DNA of 30,697 nucleotides. It comes from Gudongella sp964575895. GTDB taxonomy: Bacteria > Bacillota > Clostridia > Tissierellales > Tissierellaceae. Positions 1 through 7,320 of the stretch are shown here, in pieces. Position numbers and translations under genes: made by a program. Location: NCBI GenBank assembly GCA_964575895.1, contig CAZNTE010000029.1:1-30697 (forward strand), read 5' to 3'. The first letter of the stretch is position 1; each line of letters starts with the position of its first letter. The notes under the pieces are model-generated. The model did not search any database and had not been told where the DNA came from. It saw nothing but the letters and a program-made list of their open reading frames with translations.

Positions 1-888
1 TGTGGATGCATCGGGCAAGGGTAGGAGTGGCTCTTTCGCAAGTGCTTTTAGAGGTATTTCTCCTGTTGTTCCATGTATTTTACTGTCTGCTTTCTTGCAC
101 CATTCTATTGCTTGATTGTTTAGATCCTCAAGATCTGTAAATTTTCTGCCGGGCAGAAAATTGTCCTTTACATAATGAACCAGTCTTTCTACCTTGCCTT
201 TTGTTTGTGGTCTTCTTACTCTACATAGCTTTGGAACAAAGCCCATGTCTGCAGCGAATTCTGAAAACCGTGTGTGAAAGATTGCTTTTCCTGATTCGAC
301 CCTTATTACAACGGTCTTCATATGGTCTGTTAGAACTGTTTCTGGAATACCTCCGAAGTACTCAAATGCGTTTAACATGCATCTTACAAGACTGTAGTAG
401 TCGCATCTCTTTGTAAACTCTACATATTTTGCTCTTGAATTACCCATAATCATTATGAATGCTGGAGTTTTATGGCTTTTACCTTCGCCATCTACATAGT
501 GTACTATTCCCCAGTCCATCTGTGCCTGTTTTCCAGGAGGTGTTTCGTATCTTTCCACTGCTTTGCGTGTTCTTAATGGTCTGAAAGGCTTTATGTAATC
601 TTTGATAATGGTTATTCCTCCATCATATCCTTTATCTTGAAGCCTTTCAAAGATCACTGAACAATTGAGTATTCCCTGTTTTAGGTAATTCTCAATGTCT
701 TCCTTGAAGGGATCCAGTTTTGAACCCTTAGTTTTTCCTGATAATCCATGCTTCAAAGGTTTCCCACGGTTATCGATGTACTTTCTTGCTGTGTTTTCTG
801 ATATGCCCAGCTCTTTTGAGATGGCATAAGGGCTCTTGCCCTGGTCTGATTTTTCGCGTATCATAGTAATTAGCCCACTCCTTATCAT
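1..888 (-). CDS. istA: IS21-family transposase IstA, C-terminus beyond the window
   Basis: The frame is open from an ATG at 886-888 to the left edge, giving 296 codons with no stop. The start follows GGAGGTACAAA, a strong ribosome site. Residues 1-40 form a helix-turn-helix (MIRSGLITMIREKSDQGKSP, then a YAISKELGIS-type HTH), as in IstA. An RNase-H-fold DDE catalytic core follows: first Asp in QMDWG, second Asp in TDHMK, Glu in GKVERLV. IstA cuts and joins DNA at the element ends and normally works with the ATPase IstB, encoded downstream and outside this window. The visible part has no internal stop, so the gene may be intact. The family assignment is secure; activity is not shown. Confidence 0.9.
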   Translation of the reverse strand, partial: MIRSGLITMIREKSDQGKSPYAISKELGISENTARKYIDNRGKPLKHGLSGKTKGSKLDPFKEDIENYLKQGILNCSVIFERLQDKGYDGGITIIKDYIKPFRPLRTRKAVERYETPPGKQAQMDWGIVHYVDGEGKSHKTPAFIMIMGNSRAKYVEFTKRCDYYSLVRCMLNAFEYFGGIPETVLTDHMKTVVIRVESGKAIFHTRFSEFAADMGFVPKLCRVRRPQTKGKVERLVHYVKDNFLPGRKFTDLEDLNNQAIEWCKKADSKIHGTTGEIPLKALAKEPLLPLPDAST

Positions 889-947
889 TTTGTACCTCCA
901 TAAAAGTATTCGCCATACTTCTATGGTATTCATTTGGTAGGTGTGGG

Positions 948-987
948 TCAATTCTTAACCGGCTTTTTTCTTCAATTATATCCCGGC
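948..987 (-). repeat. IS21 subterminal direct repeats
   Basis: Two 16-bp units, each GCCGG-N6-ATTGA on the minus strand, lie at 972-987 and 948-963, spaced 24 bp. They sit between the presumed terminus and istA. By analogy with other IS21 elements they are probable transposase-binding sites. Confidence 0.6.
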
Positions 988-1056
988 GATGACAAAAATT
1001 ATAAGTAATATTATTAAACTACAGATTATTGCATATATCCTATTCTTAAAAATCAT
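976..1056 (-). CDS. Small hydrophobic peptide (26 aa), 3' end supplied by the IS
   Basis: A short frame starts at ATG 1054-1056, with AAGGGGG about nine bases upstream as a good ribosome site. It encodes a basic N-terminus (MIFKNR) followed by one continuous hydrophobic segment long enough to span a membrane, and ends in a TAA at 976-978. No homologue is recognised. The IS21 terminus is inferred at 994, so the last five residues and the stop would come from the IS; the original peptide may have been longer. Candidates include a small membrane toxin, a membrane-complex subunit peptide, or a chance ORF. Only the ribosome site and the composition support it. Confidence 0.35.
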   Translation of the reverse strand: MIFKNRIYAIICSLIILLIIFVIAGI

Positions 1057-1113
1057 TTTAAAAAACCCCCTTAATAAATAACCTTCCTTATATCCTATCG
1101 GCTAAATTAGATG

Positions 1114-1144
1114 GTTTCTTAAGTTTTTTCTATAAGTTTCTTAA
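1114..1144. repeat. Direct repeat GTTTCTTAA, 22-bp period
   Basis: GTTTCTTAA occurs at 1114-1122 and 1136-1144, exactly 22 bp apart, upstream of the small hydrophobic ORF and downstream of the S-layer-homology gene. A two-turn spacing suits a regulator that binds one face of the helix, but no factor can be named. Confidence 0.3.
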
Positions 1145-1156
1145 ACAAATTTAAAA

Positions 1157-1196
1157 ATAGCCCCTTAAGAATAACTTAGTATTCTTAAAAGGCTAT
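1157..1196 (-). terminator. Rho-independent terminator of the SLH-domain gene
   Basis: A long inverted repeat lies just after the stop codon of the SLH-domain gene: ATAGCC with CCTTAAGAATA on one side pairs with TATTCTTAA and GGCTAT on the other. On the minus strand it is followed by a T-rich stretch (ATTTTTAAATTT). Confidence 0.75.
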
Positions 1197-1198
1197 CT

Positions 1199-2755
1199 TT
1201 ATTTAATTCTTGTGATTAAAGCAGCTATTTCTGCTCTTGTTATATTGTTTTTTGATCTAAATGTTCCATCTGGGTAGCCTGATATTATTCCTAAGTCCAA
1301 AAGGTTTTTTATATCCTTTGCATATAAGCTTTCAAGATCCCTAAATTTATCTTCACCAAATGTTTTATAGGGCCTTGCTAGCATAAAAGAATTATTTATT
1401 AAAAATGCTACCTCTTCTCTGTTAATAGGCCTATCTAAATTTGCAAAGTTAAATTTATACAAGTCACTTGCTAGTAGCCTATCTAAGATTGATTTAGATT
1501 CAATATAGCCCCAAGTATTTGGACTAATACCTACAAATATGTCCCCAACAACAGGTTTTGCCTTGGTAGGATTTAGGGCTATCTCCTTACTTAAAACAGT
1601 CATAAATTCCTTTATAGTGATGTTTCCCTTAGGTTTAAAGCTTCCGTCTGGGTATCCAGATAATACACCCTTAGCTACTAGGGTCTTAATATCATTACTT
1701 GCCCAATGATCCTGGCTTAAGTCAGCAAAGTTTTTGCTAGTTTGTTTTGTTTTTTCCTGTCGCATCAAGTAAAGGTCTACTTGTGAATTATCTTCAAAGT
1801 TTAAAACAGATAACTTATATGTTTTGTTTAAGTCTAAGTTTATTTGATCATTCATCCCAAAAGTCTTATCTTCATCTTCATTGTAGACTAACATATAGGT
1901 TGTATCTATCTTTGTTTTCTTTGAAGTCGTTTCACCTTTTGGTCTAAAATAATCTGCCACCTTCACCTTATCATTATAGACTATATAGGGGTTAAAATTA
2001 CTTGGGCTATCTCTTTTTTCTATGTTTTTCCAATCAGGTTTTATAAGTACATAAGCAGATGCTTCAAAGGTCTTATCCAACTTGTGAGACATAGTGATTT
2101 TAAATATCCCATATTTATTAAGTGTTATTACACCATCTTTATTTATCGATAAGCCACTTGCCTTGAAGTTAATATCAGATTTATTGTACTTATAGTAAGT
2201 ATCTTTTATAATACCCTCATACAAGCTAAAGGCATCTACAACCTTGCCATATTCTAATTCAAGTATATCTTCAAACCCTTTAAATTTATTAACACTTGAT
2301 TGTCTGTTTTCATTTAGCCTGTCTAAAACAAAGTCTGGTATGTATTTTGTAAGTCCCATATTATCTTCTTTAATTGTAAATTTATATGAATTTTCATTTC
2401 CAGCATAGTCAATTATTGTAAGAGATATATCTGATGGTATCTCAATTTTTATTTCATATATTTCCCCAATCTTTTTCCTTCCATCATATTCATATTCATA
2501 ATCATTAATACTAATTTCATAGGCCTTAGCTTCCTTGCCTATTTTAAAAACTATAGGTTTTCTTGCTAACTCTTCATCATCAGATATACTTACTTTAAAG
2601 ACTCCCTCTTCTATGTAAGCATAATTTATTACAGGTTTAACCGTATCAGGTTTTATCTCTGCCTCAGATGCTAGAACTGGCCTTACAAAGCTTAAAAATA
2701 AAAAGCAGGTTATTATTGCTGGCAAGAGTACATATTTTGTATTTCTTATTCTCAT
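1199..2755 (-). CDS. Secreted protein with three C-terminal S-layer homology (SLH) domains
   Basis: The 518-aa product starts with a signal peptide: basic MRIRNTK, a hydrophobic stretch to about residue 28, and an Ala-rich cleavage region near VLASEA. The middle part (about 30-340) is rich in beta-strand-type sequence with an Ig-like appearance (repeated short motifs such as DYAGNENSYKF), but no catalytic motif is recognised. Residues about 342-392, 404-460 and 470-518 are SLH repeats; the first and third carry the clear SGYPDG(S/T)F signature and the second is divergent. SLH triplets anchor exported proteins to pyruvylated secondary cell-wall polymers, so the protein is probably surface-bound. 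It is monocistronic, with its own terminator. The start is supported by AGATGGGAGATAGAAG just upstream. The exact role is unknown. Confidence 0.85.
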   Translation of the reverse strand: MRIRNTKYVLLPAIITCFLFLSFVRPVLASEAEIKPDTVKPVINYAYIEEGVFKVSISDDEELARKPIVFKIGKEAKAYEISINDYEYEYDGRKKIGEIYEIKIEIPSDISLTIIDYAGNENSYKFTIKEDNMGLTKYIPDFVLDRLNENRQSSVNKFKGFEDILELEYGKVVDAFSLYEGIIKDTYYKYNKSDINFKASGLSINKDGVITLNKYGIFKITMSHKLDKTFEASAYVLIKPDWKNIEKRDSPSNFNPYIVYNDKVKVADYFRPKGETTSKKTKIDTTYMLVYNEDEDKTFGMNDQINLDLNKTYKLSVLNFEDNSQVDLYLMRQEKTKQTSKNFADLSQDHWASNDIKTLVAKGVLSGYPDGSFKPKGNITIKEFMTVLSKEIALNPTKAKPVVGDIFVGISPNTWGYIESKSILDRLLASDLYKFNFANLDRPINREEVAFLINNSFMLARPYKTFGEDKFRDLESLYAKDIKNLLDLGIISGYPDGTFRSKNNITRAEIAALITRIK

Positions 2756-2864
2756 CTTCTATCTCCCATCTTTGTTTTTTATCTCTTATTCTAGTCCACT
2801 TATTATAGTTTATATGTGTTTTACACCTAAATCAAGAGTCTTACTCCATTTTTTAATGTAACTA

Positions 2865-3215
2865 TTATTTTCTTAAAATTTTATCCATTGTTTTTCCCCT
2901 AGCCAGCTCATCAATTAGCTTATCTAAATACCGAATTTCACGCATGGTTTCTTCCTCTATTTCCTCAACCCTTACACCACAAATAACACCCTTAATCAAA
3001 TTTCGCTTTGGATTCATTTTAGGAGCTTCTTTAAAAAAGCTTTCAAGATTTGTCTTTTTGTCTATTTGAGACTCTATTTCTTCTTTTCTATACCCGGTGA
3101 GCCAAGTGATAATTTCATCTACTTCTTCTTTTCTTCGTCCCTTTTTCTGGGCTTTTGTAATATGAAGGGGATATACTTTTGCAAAACTCATTTCATATAT
3201 TTTGTGCTTATACAT
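2865..3215 (-). CDS. DUF2200 family protein
   Basis: This 116-aa cytosolic protein matches the DUF2200 family along its whole length as I remember it. The conserved blocks FAKVYPL, KGR-KEEVDEII-WLTGY, NLIKGVICGVRVEEIE and EIRYLDKLIDELARGK are all present. It has no signal peptide or membrane segment. The family has no established biochemical function. It stands alone, between the SLH gene and rlmH, on the same strand, with more than 100 bp on either side, so it is probably transcribed separately. The name is a family call only. Confidence 0.85.
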   Translation of the reverse strand: MYKHKIYEMSFAKVYPLHITKAQKKGRRKEEVDEIITWLTGYRKEEIESQIDKKTNLESFFKEAPKMNPKRNLIKGVICGVRVEEIEEETMREIRYLDKLIDELARGKTMDKILRK

Positions 3216-3315
3216 AATTTCACCTCTTTATTTAGGGTAGGATTTAGAGTATCATTTTCACTATTTCTATTCTCAATACCTTATTAGGTCTTTTTTTATT
3301 ATCTAGTTTAATTAT

Positions 3316-3343
3316 GCGGATGGACAGAGTCGTCCATCCCTAC
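3316..3343. repeat. REP-like palindrome
   Basis: GGATGGAC (3318-3325) and GTCCATCC (3332-3339) form a perfect 8-bp inverted repeat around a six-base loop, with a GTAGGGATGG-type 5' flank on the minus strand. It is GC-rich against the surrounding AT-rich intergenic DNA. The shape resembles the dispersed GTAGGG-type palindromes of some Firmicutes. It lacks a T-tract, so it is a weak terminator candidate for rlmH. Confidence 0.55.
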
Positions 3344-3360
3344 GGTAAGATATTTTACTG

Positions 3361-3840
3361 CTACTTGTGATAGGGTTCATTTCTAATAATCCTAAAACTC
3401 CTATACACTTGTTCAAGTAAAATCAGTCTCATCAATTGGTGTGGAAATGTCATTTTAGAAAAAGATAGTTTCATTTGGGCTTTTTTTATAACTTCATCTG
3501 ATAATCCTAATGATCCTCCAATAACAAATGCTATATGTGAACTGCCTTCGATCATAAGATTATTTATTTTATCTGCAAGTCCTTGTGAAGATAAACTCTT
3601 TCCATCTATGGTAAGTGCTATTACATACGCATCTTGGGAAATTTTACTTAATATCCGTTCTCCTTCTTTTTTCTTTACTATCTCTTGATCTTTATCTGAT
3701 AGGTTTTCTGGAGCTTTTTCATCATCTACTCCTATGATATTTAAAGTAGCATACCTTGAAAGACGCTTTGAGTACTCTTTTATACCTTCATTTATATACT
3801 TTTCTTTTATTTTTCCTACTGCAATTATATCTATTATCAT
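3361..3840 (-). CDS. rlmH: 23S rRNA (pseudouridine1915-N3)-methyltransferase RlmH
   Basis: The 159-aa product has the standard length for RlmH, a small SPOUT-class methyltransferase. It uses S-adenosylmethionine to methylate N3 of pseudouridine 1915 in helix 69 of 23S rRNA, acting on assembled 70S ribosomes. Visible signatures are the N-terminal MIIDIIAVGKIKE strand, the cofactor loop FVIGGSLGLSDEV (about 105-117), and the family-typical C-terminus RIIRNEPYHK. rlmH lies downstream of walJ and htrA in many Firmicutes, as here, with surE and tpx between them. Identification is firm. Confidence 0.96.
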   Translation of the reverse strand: MIIDIIAVGKIKEKYINEGIKEYSKRLSRYATLNIIGVDDEKAPENLSDKDQEIVKKKEGERILSKISQDAYVIALTIDGKSLSSQGLADKINNLMIEGSSHIAFVIGGSLGLSDEVIKKAQMKLSFSKMTFPHQLMRLILLEQVYRSFRIIRNEPYHK

Positions 3841-3869
3841 AGCTTCTCCTAATATTTATGAATTAAGTA

Positions 3870-3894
3870 AAGCCTTCTTAAAAAAAGAAGGCTT
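3870..3894 (-). terminator. Terminator downstream of tpx
   Basis: AAGCCTTCTT (3870-3879) pairs perfectly with AAGAAGGCTT (3885-3894) across a five-base loop, in the gap between tpx and rlmH. Loop and adjoining stem read as T7 on the minus strand. It separates tpx from rlmH, although read-through is possible. Confidence 0.65.
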
Positions 3895-3903
3895 ATCAAT
3901 TTA

Positions 3904-4416
3904 CTATACTAATTCCCTTGCTGCTTGAAGTGCTAGGTCATAGTCTGGGTGACTTGTAACTTCAGGTACATATTCTACATACTTAACAGTATTGTCCCTA
4001 TCTAACACTACTATTCCTCTTGCAAGAAGTCTTAATTCTTCTATTACAAAACCATACTTTTTACCAAAGTCTAAATCCTTGTGGTCTGATAGGGTAAGAA
4101 CTTTGTCTATATCGTGTGCACTACAAAATCTTTTTTGTGCAAATGGAAGGTCTACAGATATGGTTAAAATGACAACATCTTCTAACTCTGCAGCTTCTTC
4201 ATTAAACCTTATTGTTTGCATTTCACAAACTCCTGTATCAAGTGAAGGAACTACTGAAATAATCTTTACTTTATTTCCAGCTTCACTTAAACTATATGGG
4301 CTTAAGTCATCTTTTAACACTGTAAAATCAAGTCCCATATCCCCAACCTTTACACCTTTTCCTAATAAAGTCACAGGATTTCCACCCATGGTTACAACTT
4401 CATTTCTATTATCCAT
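3904..4416 (-). CDS. tpx: Thiol peroxidase Tpx (atypical 2-Cys peroxiredoxin)
   Basis: The 170-aa product is a complete Tpx, which reduces hydrogen peroxide and alkyl hydroperoxides and is recycled by thioredoxin in the cytosol. The peroxidatic cysteine is Cys64 in SLDTGVCEMQT, within the TxxC motif that starts at Thr61. The resolving cysteine is Cys98 in KRFCSAHD. The N-terminal GNPVTLLGK and the DFTVLKDD segment are also typical. The gene lies 74 bp below surE, with an inverted repeat in the gap, so it may have its own promoter. It fits defence of an anaerobe against brief oxygen exposure. Confidence 0.95.
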   Translation of the reverse strand: MDNRNEVVTMGGNPVTLLGKGVKVGDMGLDFTVLKDDLSPYSLSEAGNKVKIISVVPSLDTGVCEMQTIRFNEEAAELEDVVILTISVDLPFAQKRFCSAHDIDKVLTLSDHKDLDFGKKYGFVIEELRLLARGIVVLDRDNTVKYVEYVPEVTSHPDYDLALQAARELV

Positions 4417-4441
4417 AATTTTTTCTCCCCTTTATATAGTG

Positions 4442-4465
4442 GTTTAGTCAAATTAAAGTCTAAAC
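4442..4465. promoter_or_regulatory. Imperfect palindrome between surE and tpx
   Basis: GTTTAGTC (4442-4449) and GTCTAAAC (4458-4465) match as inverted repeats at seven of eight positions around an 8-bp AT-rich spacer. There is no T-tract, so an operator for tpx is more likely than a terminator. It does not match the PerR box as I know it. The bound factor is unknown. Confidence 0.35.
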
Positions 4466-4490
4466 AATCTATACCCGCTAGAGAGAATGA

Positions 4491-5261
4491 TTACTCACAC
4501 TTTTCTCCCTCTTCAATACACCTTCTAACCTTTTCTATTAGGTTAAAATTTGTTAAATCATAAGCTAGGGGAGTTAGGGTTGCATACCCCTTGTTTAGGT
4601 AGTACCTATCAGTATTTTCTTCAAGTTGGGCATCCCTCCTACCCATTACCTTTAAAGTTCTTTCTCCGTTACCATTTTTTTCAGCTAGGTAGTAATCATA
4701 GATAGATCCTCCTATTTTACAAACCTTAATATCTTTATCTACATCATTTAAATCAAAAGGGGTATTTAAATTTAAAACCAAAGGAAGAGTCATTTCCTCG
4801 ACATCTAAAACTTCAAGAAGTTTTAGGGCATAAAGGGCAGCTATGTCGTAATTAACCTTGCCTTCCTTCCATTCAGCTGAAACTGCAACGCTAGGTATCC
4901 CATATATATTTGCTTCTATAGCAGCAGAAACAGTTCCTGAGTACAAGATATCCATCCCAGAATTTAGGCCCATATTTATGCCTGAAAAGACTATATCAAC
5001 CTTATCACCTACAAGTTCTTCTAAGCCCACCCTTACACAATCTGCAGGGGTGCCAGATATACTATAGGCTCTTGATTTAATTCCTTCAAGGTCCACCTCC
5101 TTAATTACAATAGGTTTATGGAGGGTTATGGAGTGACTTTGGGCACTCATTTGATTTTCAGGGGCTACTATTATAAGTTCATGGTCTTTTTCAAGGGCCC
5201 TTGCTAGGGTATATATACCTTCAGCCCTTATTCCATCGTCATTTGCTAATAAGATTTTCAT
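4491..5261 (-). CDS. surE: 5'/3'-nucleotidase SurE
   Basis: The 256-aa product has the usual SurE length and removes phosphate from nucleoside monophosphates, using a divalent metal. The metal and active-site residues are visible: Asp8 and Asp9 in LLANDDGI, Ser39 in APENQMSAQS, and Asn96 in SGINMGLN. The family signature SGTPADCV lies at about 69-76. The gene follows htrA by only 11 bp and is probably co-transcribed with walJ and htrA. SurE is generally linked to nucleotide salvage and stationary-phase survival. Identification is secure; substrate preference cannot be read from sequence. Confidence 0.95.
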   Translation of the reverse strand: MKILLANDDGIRAEGIYTLARALEKDHELIIVAPENQMSAQSHSITLHKPIVIKEVDLEGIKSRAYSISGTPADCVRVGLEELVGDKVDIVFSGINMGLNSGMDILYSGTVSAAIEANIYGIPSVAVSAEWKEGKVNYDIAALYALKLLEVLDVEEMTLPLVLNLNTPFDLNDVDKDIKVCKIGGSIYDYYLAEKNGNGERTLKVMGRRDAQLEENTDRYYLNKGYATLTPLAYDLTNFNLIEKVRRCIEEGEKCE

Positions 5262-5272
5262 TTAATTTCTCC

Positions 5273-6415
5273 TTAAAATTCCTTAAACTTTATTGGAATT
5301 TTTAATATTTCACCGTTTCTATTTATGGTTAAAACTGCCTTTTGACCTATCCTGTAGTTATAAAGGGTTTTTCTTAGATTTGACATATTAGTAACCTTAT
5401 CATCATCTACCCTTGTAATTACATCTAGTGGCTTTAATCCTGACTCAACTGCTGGAGAGTTTGGTAATATTTCTATAATAACAACCCCCTCATCAGCTGG
5501 CAGGTCAACATTCATTTGTACTTCATAAACCTTAACTTCACTACCTGTAAATCCTATATAAACATTTTTAAAGCTTCCATCATTTATAATTTCATCTATA
5601 ACAGGCTTAACTAGGTTTATTGGGATTGAAAAACCTAAACCCTCTCCCGTTTGAATTTTAGCTGTATTTATACCAATAACCTTACCCTCTCCATTTAAAA
5701 GAGGTCCTCCACTATTGCCTGGATTTATGGAAGCATCGGTTTGAATCAAACCTTCCATTACATTAAACCTGCTAACTTGTATAGACCTATTAAGGCCGCT
5801 AATTATTCCTGAAGTTACTGTTCTTTGAAAGTCTAAACCCAAGGGGTTTCCAATTGCCACTGCAGTTTGGCCTACATAAATTTCATCAGAATCTCCTAGT
5901 TCAGCAACTGGAAGATTCTTCTTATTTACCTTTACCACCGCAAGATCTAGGGTTGAATCATACCATAAGACTCTTCCTTCAATTTTTTCCCCATTTTCAA
6001 ATAAGACATTTATTTCCTTAGCATTTCCATCTACTATTACATGGGAGTTTGTTAATATGTAACCATCGCTATTAACTATTACTCCAGATCCAACACCTTC
6101 CACAGGCCTTGACCAAAAGAAATCCCTTTGAATTTGTACTGTTGTTATCCCAACAACTGAACTTACAGATTTAGCTGCTACTGCTGCTACAACATTGATA
6201 TCATCCACTGGATTTATAGTAATTGTGTTTACTAAAGCTGGTTTAGCATCGTATATTTCTGGCAAGGGAATTATCTTACCATATAAATAAGTAGGGGCTA
6301 TATAGGCACTTATTATGCCTCCAATAATCCCTGCTATTAAGGCAACAATGAGATAGGAAAAAATTCCTCGTCTTCTCTTTGGTCTAGGATATTGACTATA
6401 TTGATAATCGTTCAT
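5273..6415 (-). CDS. HtrA/DegP-type serine protease with PDZ domain
   Basis: The 380-aa product has a short basic cytoplasmic N-terminus (RPKRRR), one transmembrane helix at about 20-42, an extracellular trypsin-like protease domain and a C-terminal PDZ domain (about 285-375). The catalytic triad is intact: His125 in TNSHVIV, Asp157 in STLDLAV and Ser235 in NPGNSGGPL. Membrane-anchored HtrA proteases degrade or refold damaged exported proteins at the membrane-wall interface. The position directly after walJ matches the HtrC/YycK gene at the end of the walRK cluster of Bacilli. The 12-bp gap to walJ indicates one transcript. Confidence 0.94.
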   Translation of the reverse strand: MNDYQYSQYPRPKRRRGIFSYLIVALIAGIIGGIISAYIAPTYLYGKIIPLPEIYDAKPALVNTITINPVDDINVVAAVAAKSVSSVVGITTVQIQRDFFWSRPVEGVGSGVIVNSDGYILTNSHVIVDGNAKEINVLFENGEKIEGRVLWYDSTLDLAVVKVNKKNLPVAELGDSDEIYVGQTAVAIGNPLGLDFQRTVTSGIISGLNRSIQVSRFNVMEGLIQTDASINPGNSGGPLLNGEGKVIGINTAKIQTGEGLGFSIPINLVKPVIDEIINDGSFKNVYIGFTGSEVKVYEVQMNVDLPADEGVVIIEILPNSPAVESGLKPLDVITRVDDDKVTNMSNLRKTLYNYRIGQKAVLTINRNGEILKIPIKFKEF

Positions 6416-6427
6416 GGCTTTCCTCCT

Positions 6428-7225
6428 TTATTCTAAAATAAAAACTTCCGTTTTCTTATCTCTCTTTGTCATAAAAAGCCTTACATCTTCATCTACATCA
6501 AAGCCTTGGCTAATAAGGGCATTCCTAACTGTCTTATAGGCCAGTTTTGGCTTATTATTATCCTGTGATAAATGTGCAAGAAGGACTAGTTCTTTCTCCC
6601 CCCTTAATACATCTGAAAGGATAGACCCTGCATCATCATTTGATAAATGCCCGTGGGGGCTTAAAATTCTTTTTTTAAGATGCCAAGGGTAGGCCCCATC
6701 CATTAGCATTTTTACATCATGGTTTGATTCCATAAAGTATAGGTGAGAATTCCTTATCTTTTGTTTTGTACCCTCATTGACCCATCCAGTATCTGTAATA
6801 AAGGTCATCTTCTTCCTTTCACTAAATATTATATAGCCCACAGGTTCGAGGGCATCATGGCTTAGGTTAAAGGGATGGATTAAAAGATCCTTTATATGGA
6901 TGTTTTTATTTGTTTTAAAAACCTTAGTATTGTCCAGCCTAATGGTCTTAATAATTTTTTCCATACTTTCCCAAGTATTGGCATTTGCATAAACTGGTAT
7001 GTTATGCCTCCTAGATAGAACTCCTACCCCCTTAGCATGGTCTATATGCTCATGGGTTACAAGAATTGCATCTAGGGTCTTTGGGTCTACATTAATTTCT
7101 TCAAGTAGGTCTTCAATCCTCTTACCTGAAAAACCTGCATCTATTAAAATTTTACTTTCTTTAGTTTCTATATATTGACAGTTCCCACTACTACCACTTG
7201 AGAGGGAACAAAATTTTATTGCCAT
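6428..7225 (-). CDS. walJ: WalJ (YycJ) metallo-beta-lactamase-fold hydrolase
   Basis: The 265-aa protein carries the metal-binding HxHxDH motif of the metallo-beta-lactamase fold (His58, His60, Asp62, His63 in VTHEHIDH) and the N-terminal CSLSSGSSGNC segment typical of the YycJ/WalJ family. WalJ is an accessory gene of the essential WalRK two-component system. Proposed roles include DNA metabolism and coordination of division with replication, but the substrate is not settled. In Bacilli it directly follows yycI; here about 11.7 kb of accessory genes separate the two. The ribosome site AGGAGG precedes the ATG at 7225. Confidence 0.93.
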   Translation of the reverse strand: MAIKFCSLSSGSSGNCQYIETKESKILIDAGFSGKRIEDLLEEINVDPKTLDAILVTHEHIDHAKGVGVLSRRHNIPVYANANTWESMEKIIKTIRLDNTKVFKTNKNIHIKDLLIHPFNLSHDALEPVGYIIFSERKKMTFITDTGWVNEGTKQKIRNSHLYFMESNHDVKMLMDGAYPWHLKKRILSPHGHLSNDDAGSILSDVLRGEKELVLLAHLSQDNNKPKLAYKTVRNALISQGFDVDEDVRLFMTKRDKKTEVFILE

Positions 7226-7254
7226 CTATATGCCTCCTAATCTTGCTACCCCTT

Positions 7255-7260
7255 TATTAT
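7255..7260 (-). promoter_or_regulatory. Candidate -10 element for walJ-htrA-surE
   Basis: A perfect TATAAT on the minus strand lies about 30 bp upstream of the walJ start, just after the terminator of the catabolic operon. No good -35 hexamer is seen; the expected position is T-rich and overlaps the terminator tract. Confidence 0.35.
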
Positions 7261-7272
7261 ATAGTAAAGAAC

Positions 7273-7310
7273 AAAAAAAAAGAAGGAGAACCTTTATTTC
7301 AAAAGTTCTC
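7273..7310 (-). terminator. Terminator of the catabolic operon
   Basis: On the minus strand GAGAAC and GTTCTC form a stem extended by TTT/AAA, followed by CTTC and a run of nine T. It lies 10 bp beyond the stop of the acyl-CoA synthetase fusion gene and ends the minus-strand operon. Confidence 0.85.
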
Positions 7311-7320
7311 TCAACTTATC

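Larger units (their letters stand above)
1..994 (-). mobile_element. IS21-family insertion sequence, partial (istA end)
   Basis: The first 994 bases are the istA-proximal end of an IS21-type element that continues past the left edge. An istA reading frame fills 1-888. Beyond its start lie two direct repeats, each GCCGG-N6-ATTGA on the minus strand, 24 bp apart, as expected for the multiple terminal repeats of IS21 elements. The likely outer terminus is TGTCA at 990-994 (minus strand), because IS21 ends normally begin with TGT. The istB gene and the other end are not visible, so target-site duplication cannot be tested. Confidence 0.8.

Noticed and set aside
201..416. Plus-strand ORF opposite istA
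   Set aside because: It is antisense to the transposase, whose DDE residues are clear on the minus strand.
2802..2835. Sigma-A promoter for the SLH-domain gene
   Set aside because: TATAAT and TTGATT are present on the minus strand, but the 22-bp spacing is too long and the alternative -10 gives 15 bp.
3992..4447. Plus-strand ORF of 151 codons opposite tpx
   Set aside because: It is antisense to a clearly conserved tpx gene, has no ribosome site, and has a low-complexity Ser-rich product.
4427..4465. Promoter for tpx using TTGACT and TATATA
   Set aside because: Spacing is only seven bases, and the -10 would place the transcription start inside the ribosome site.
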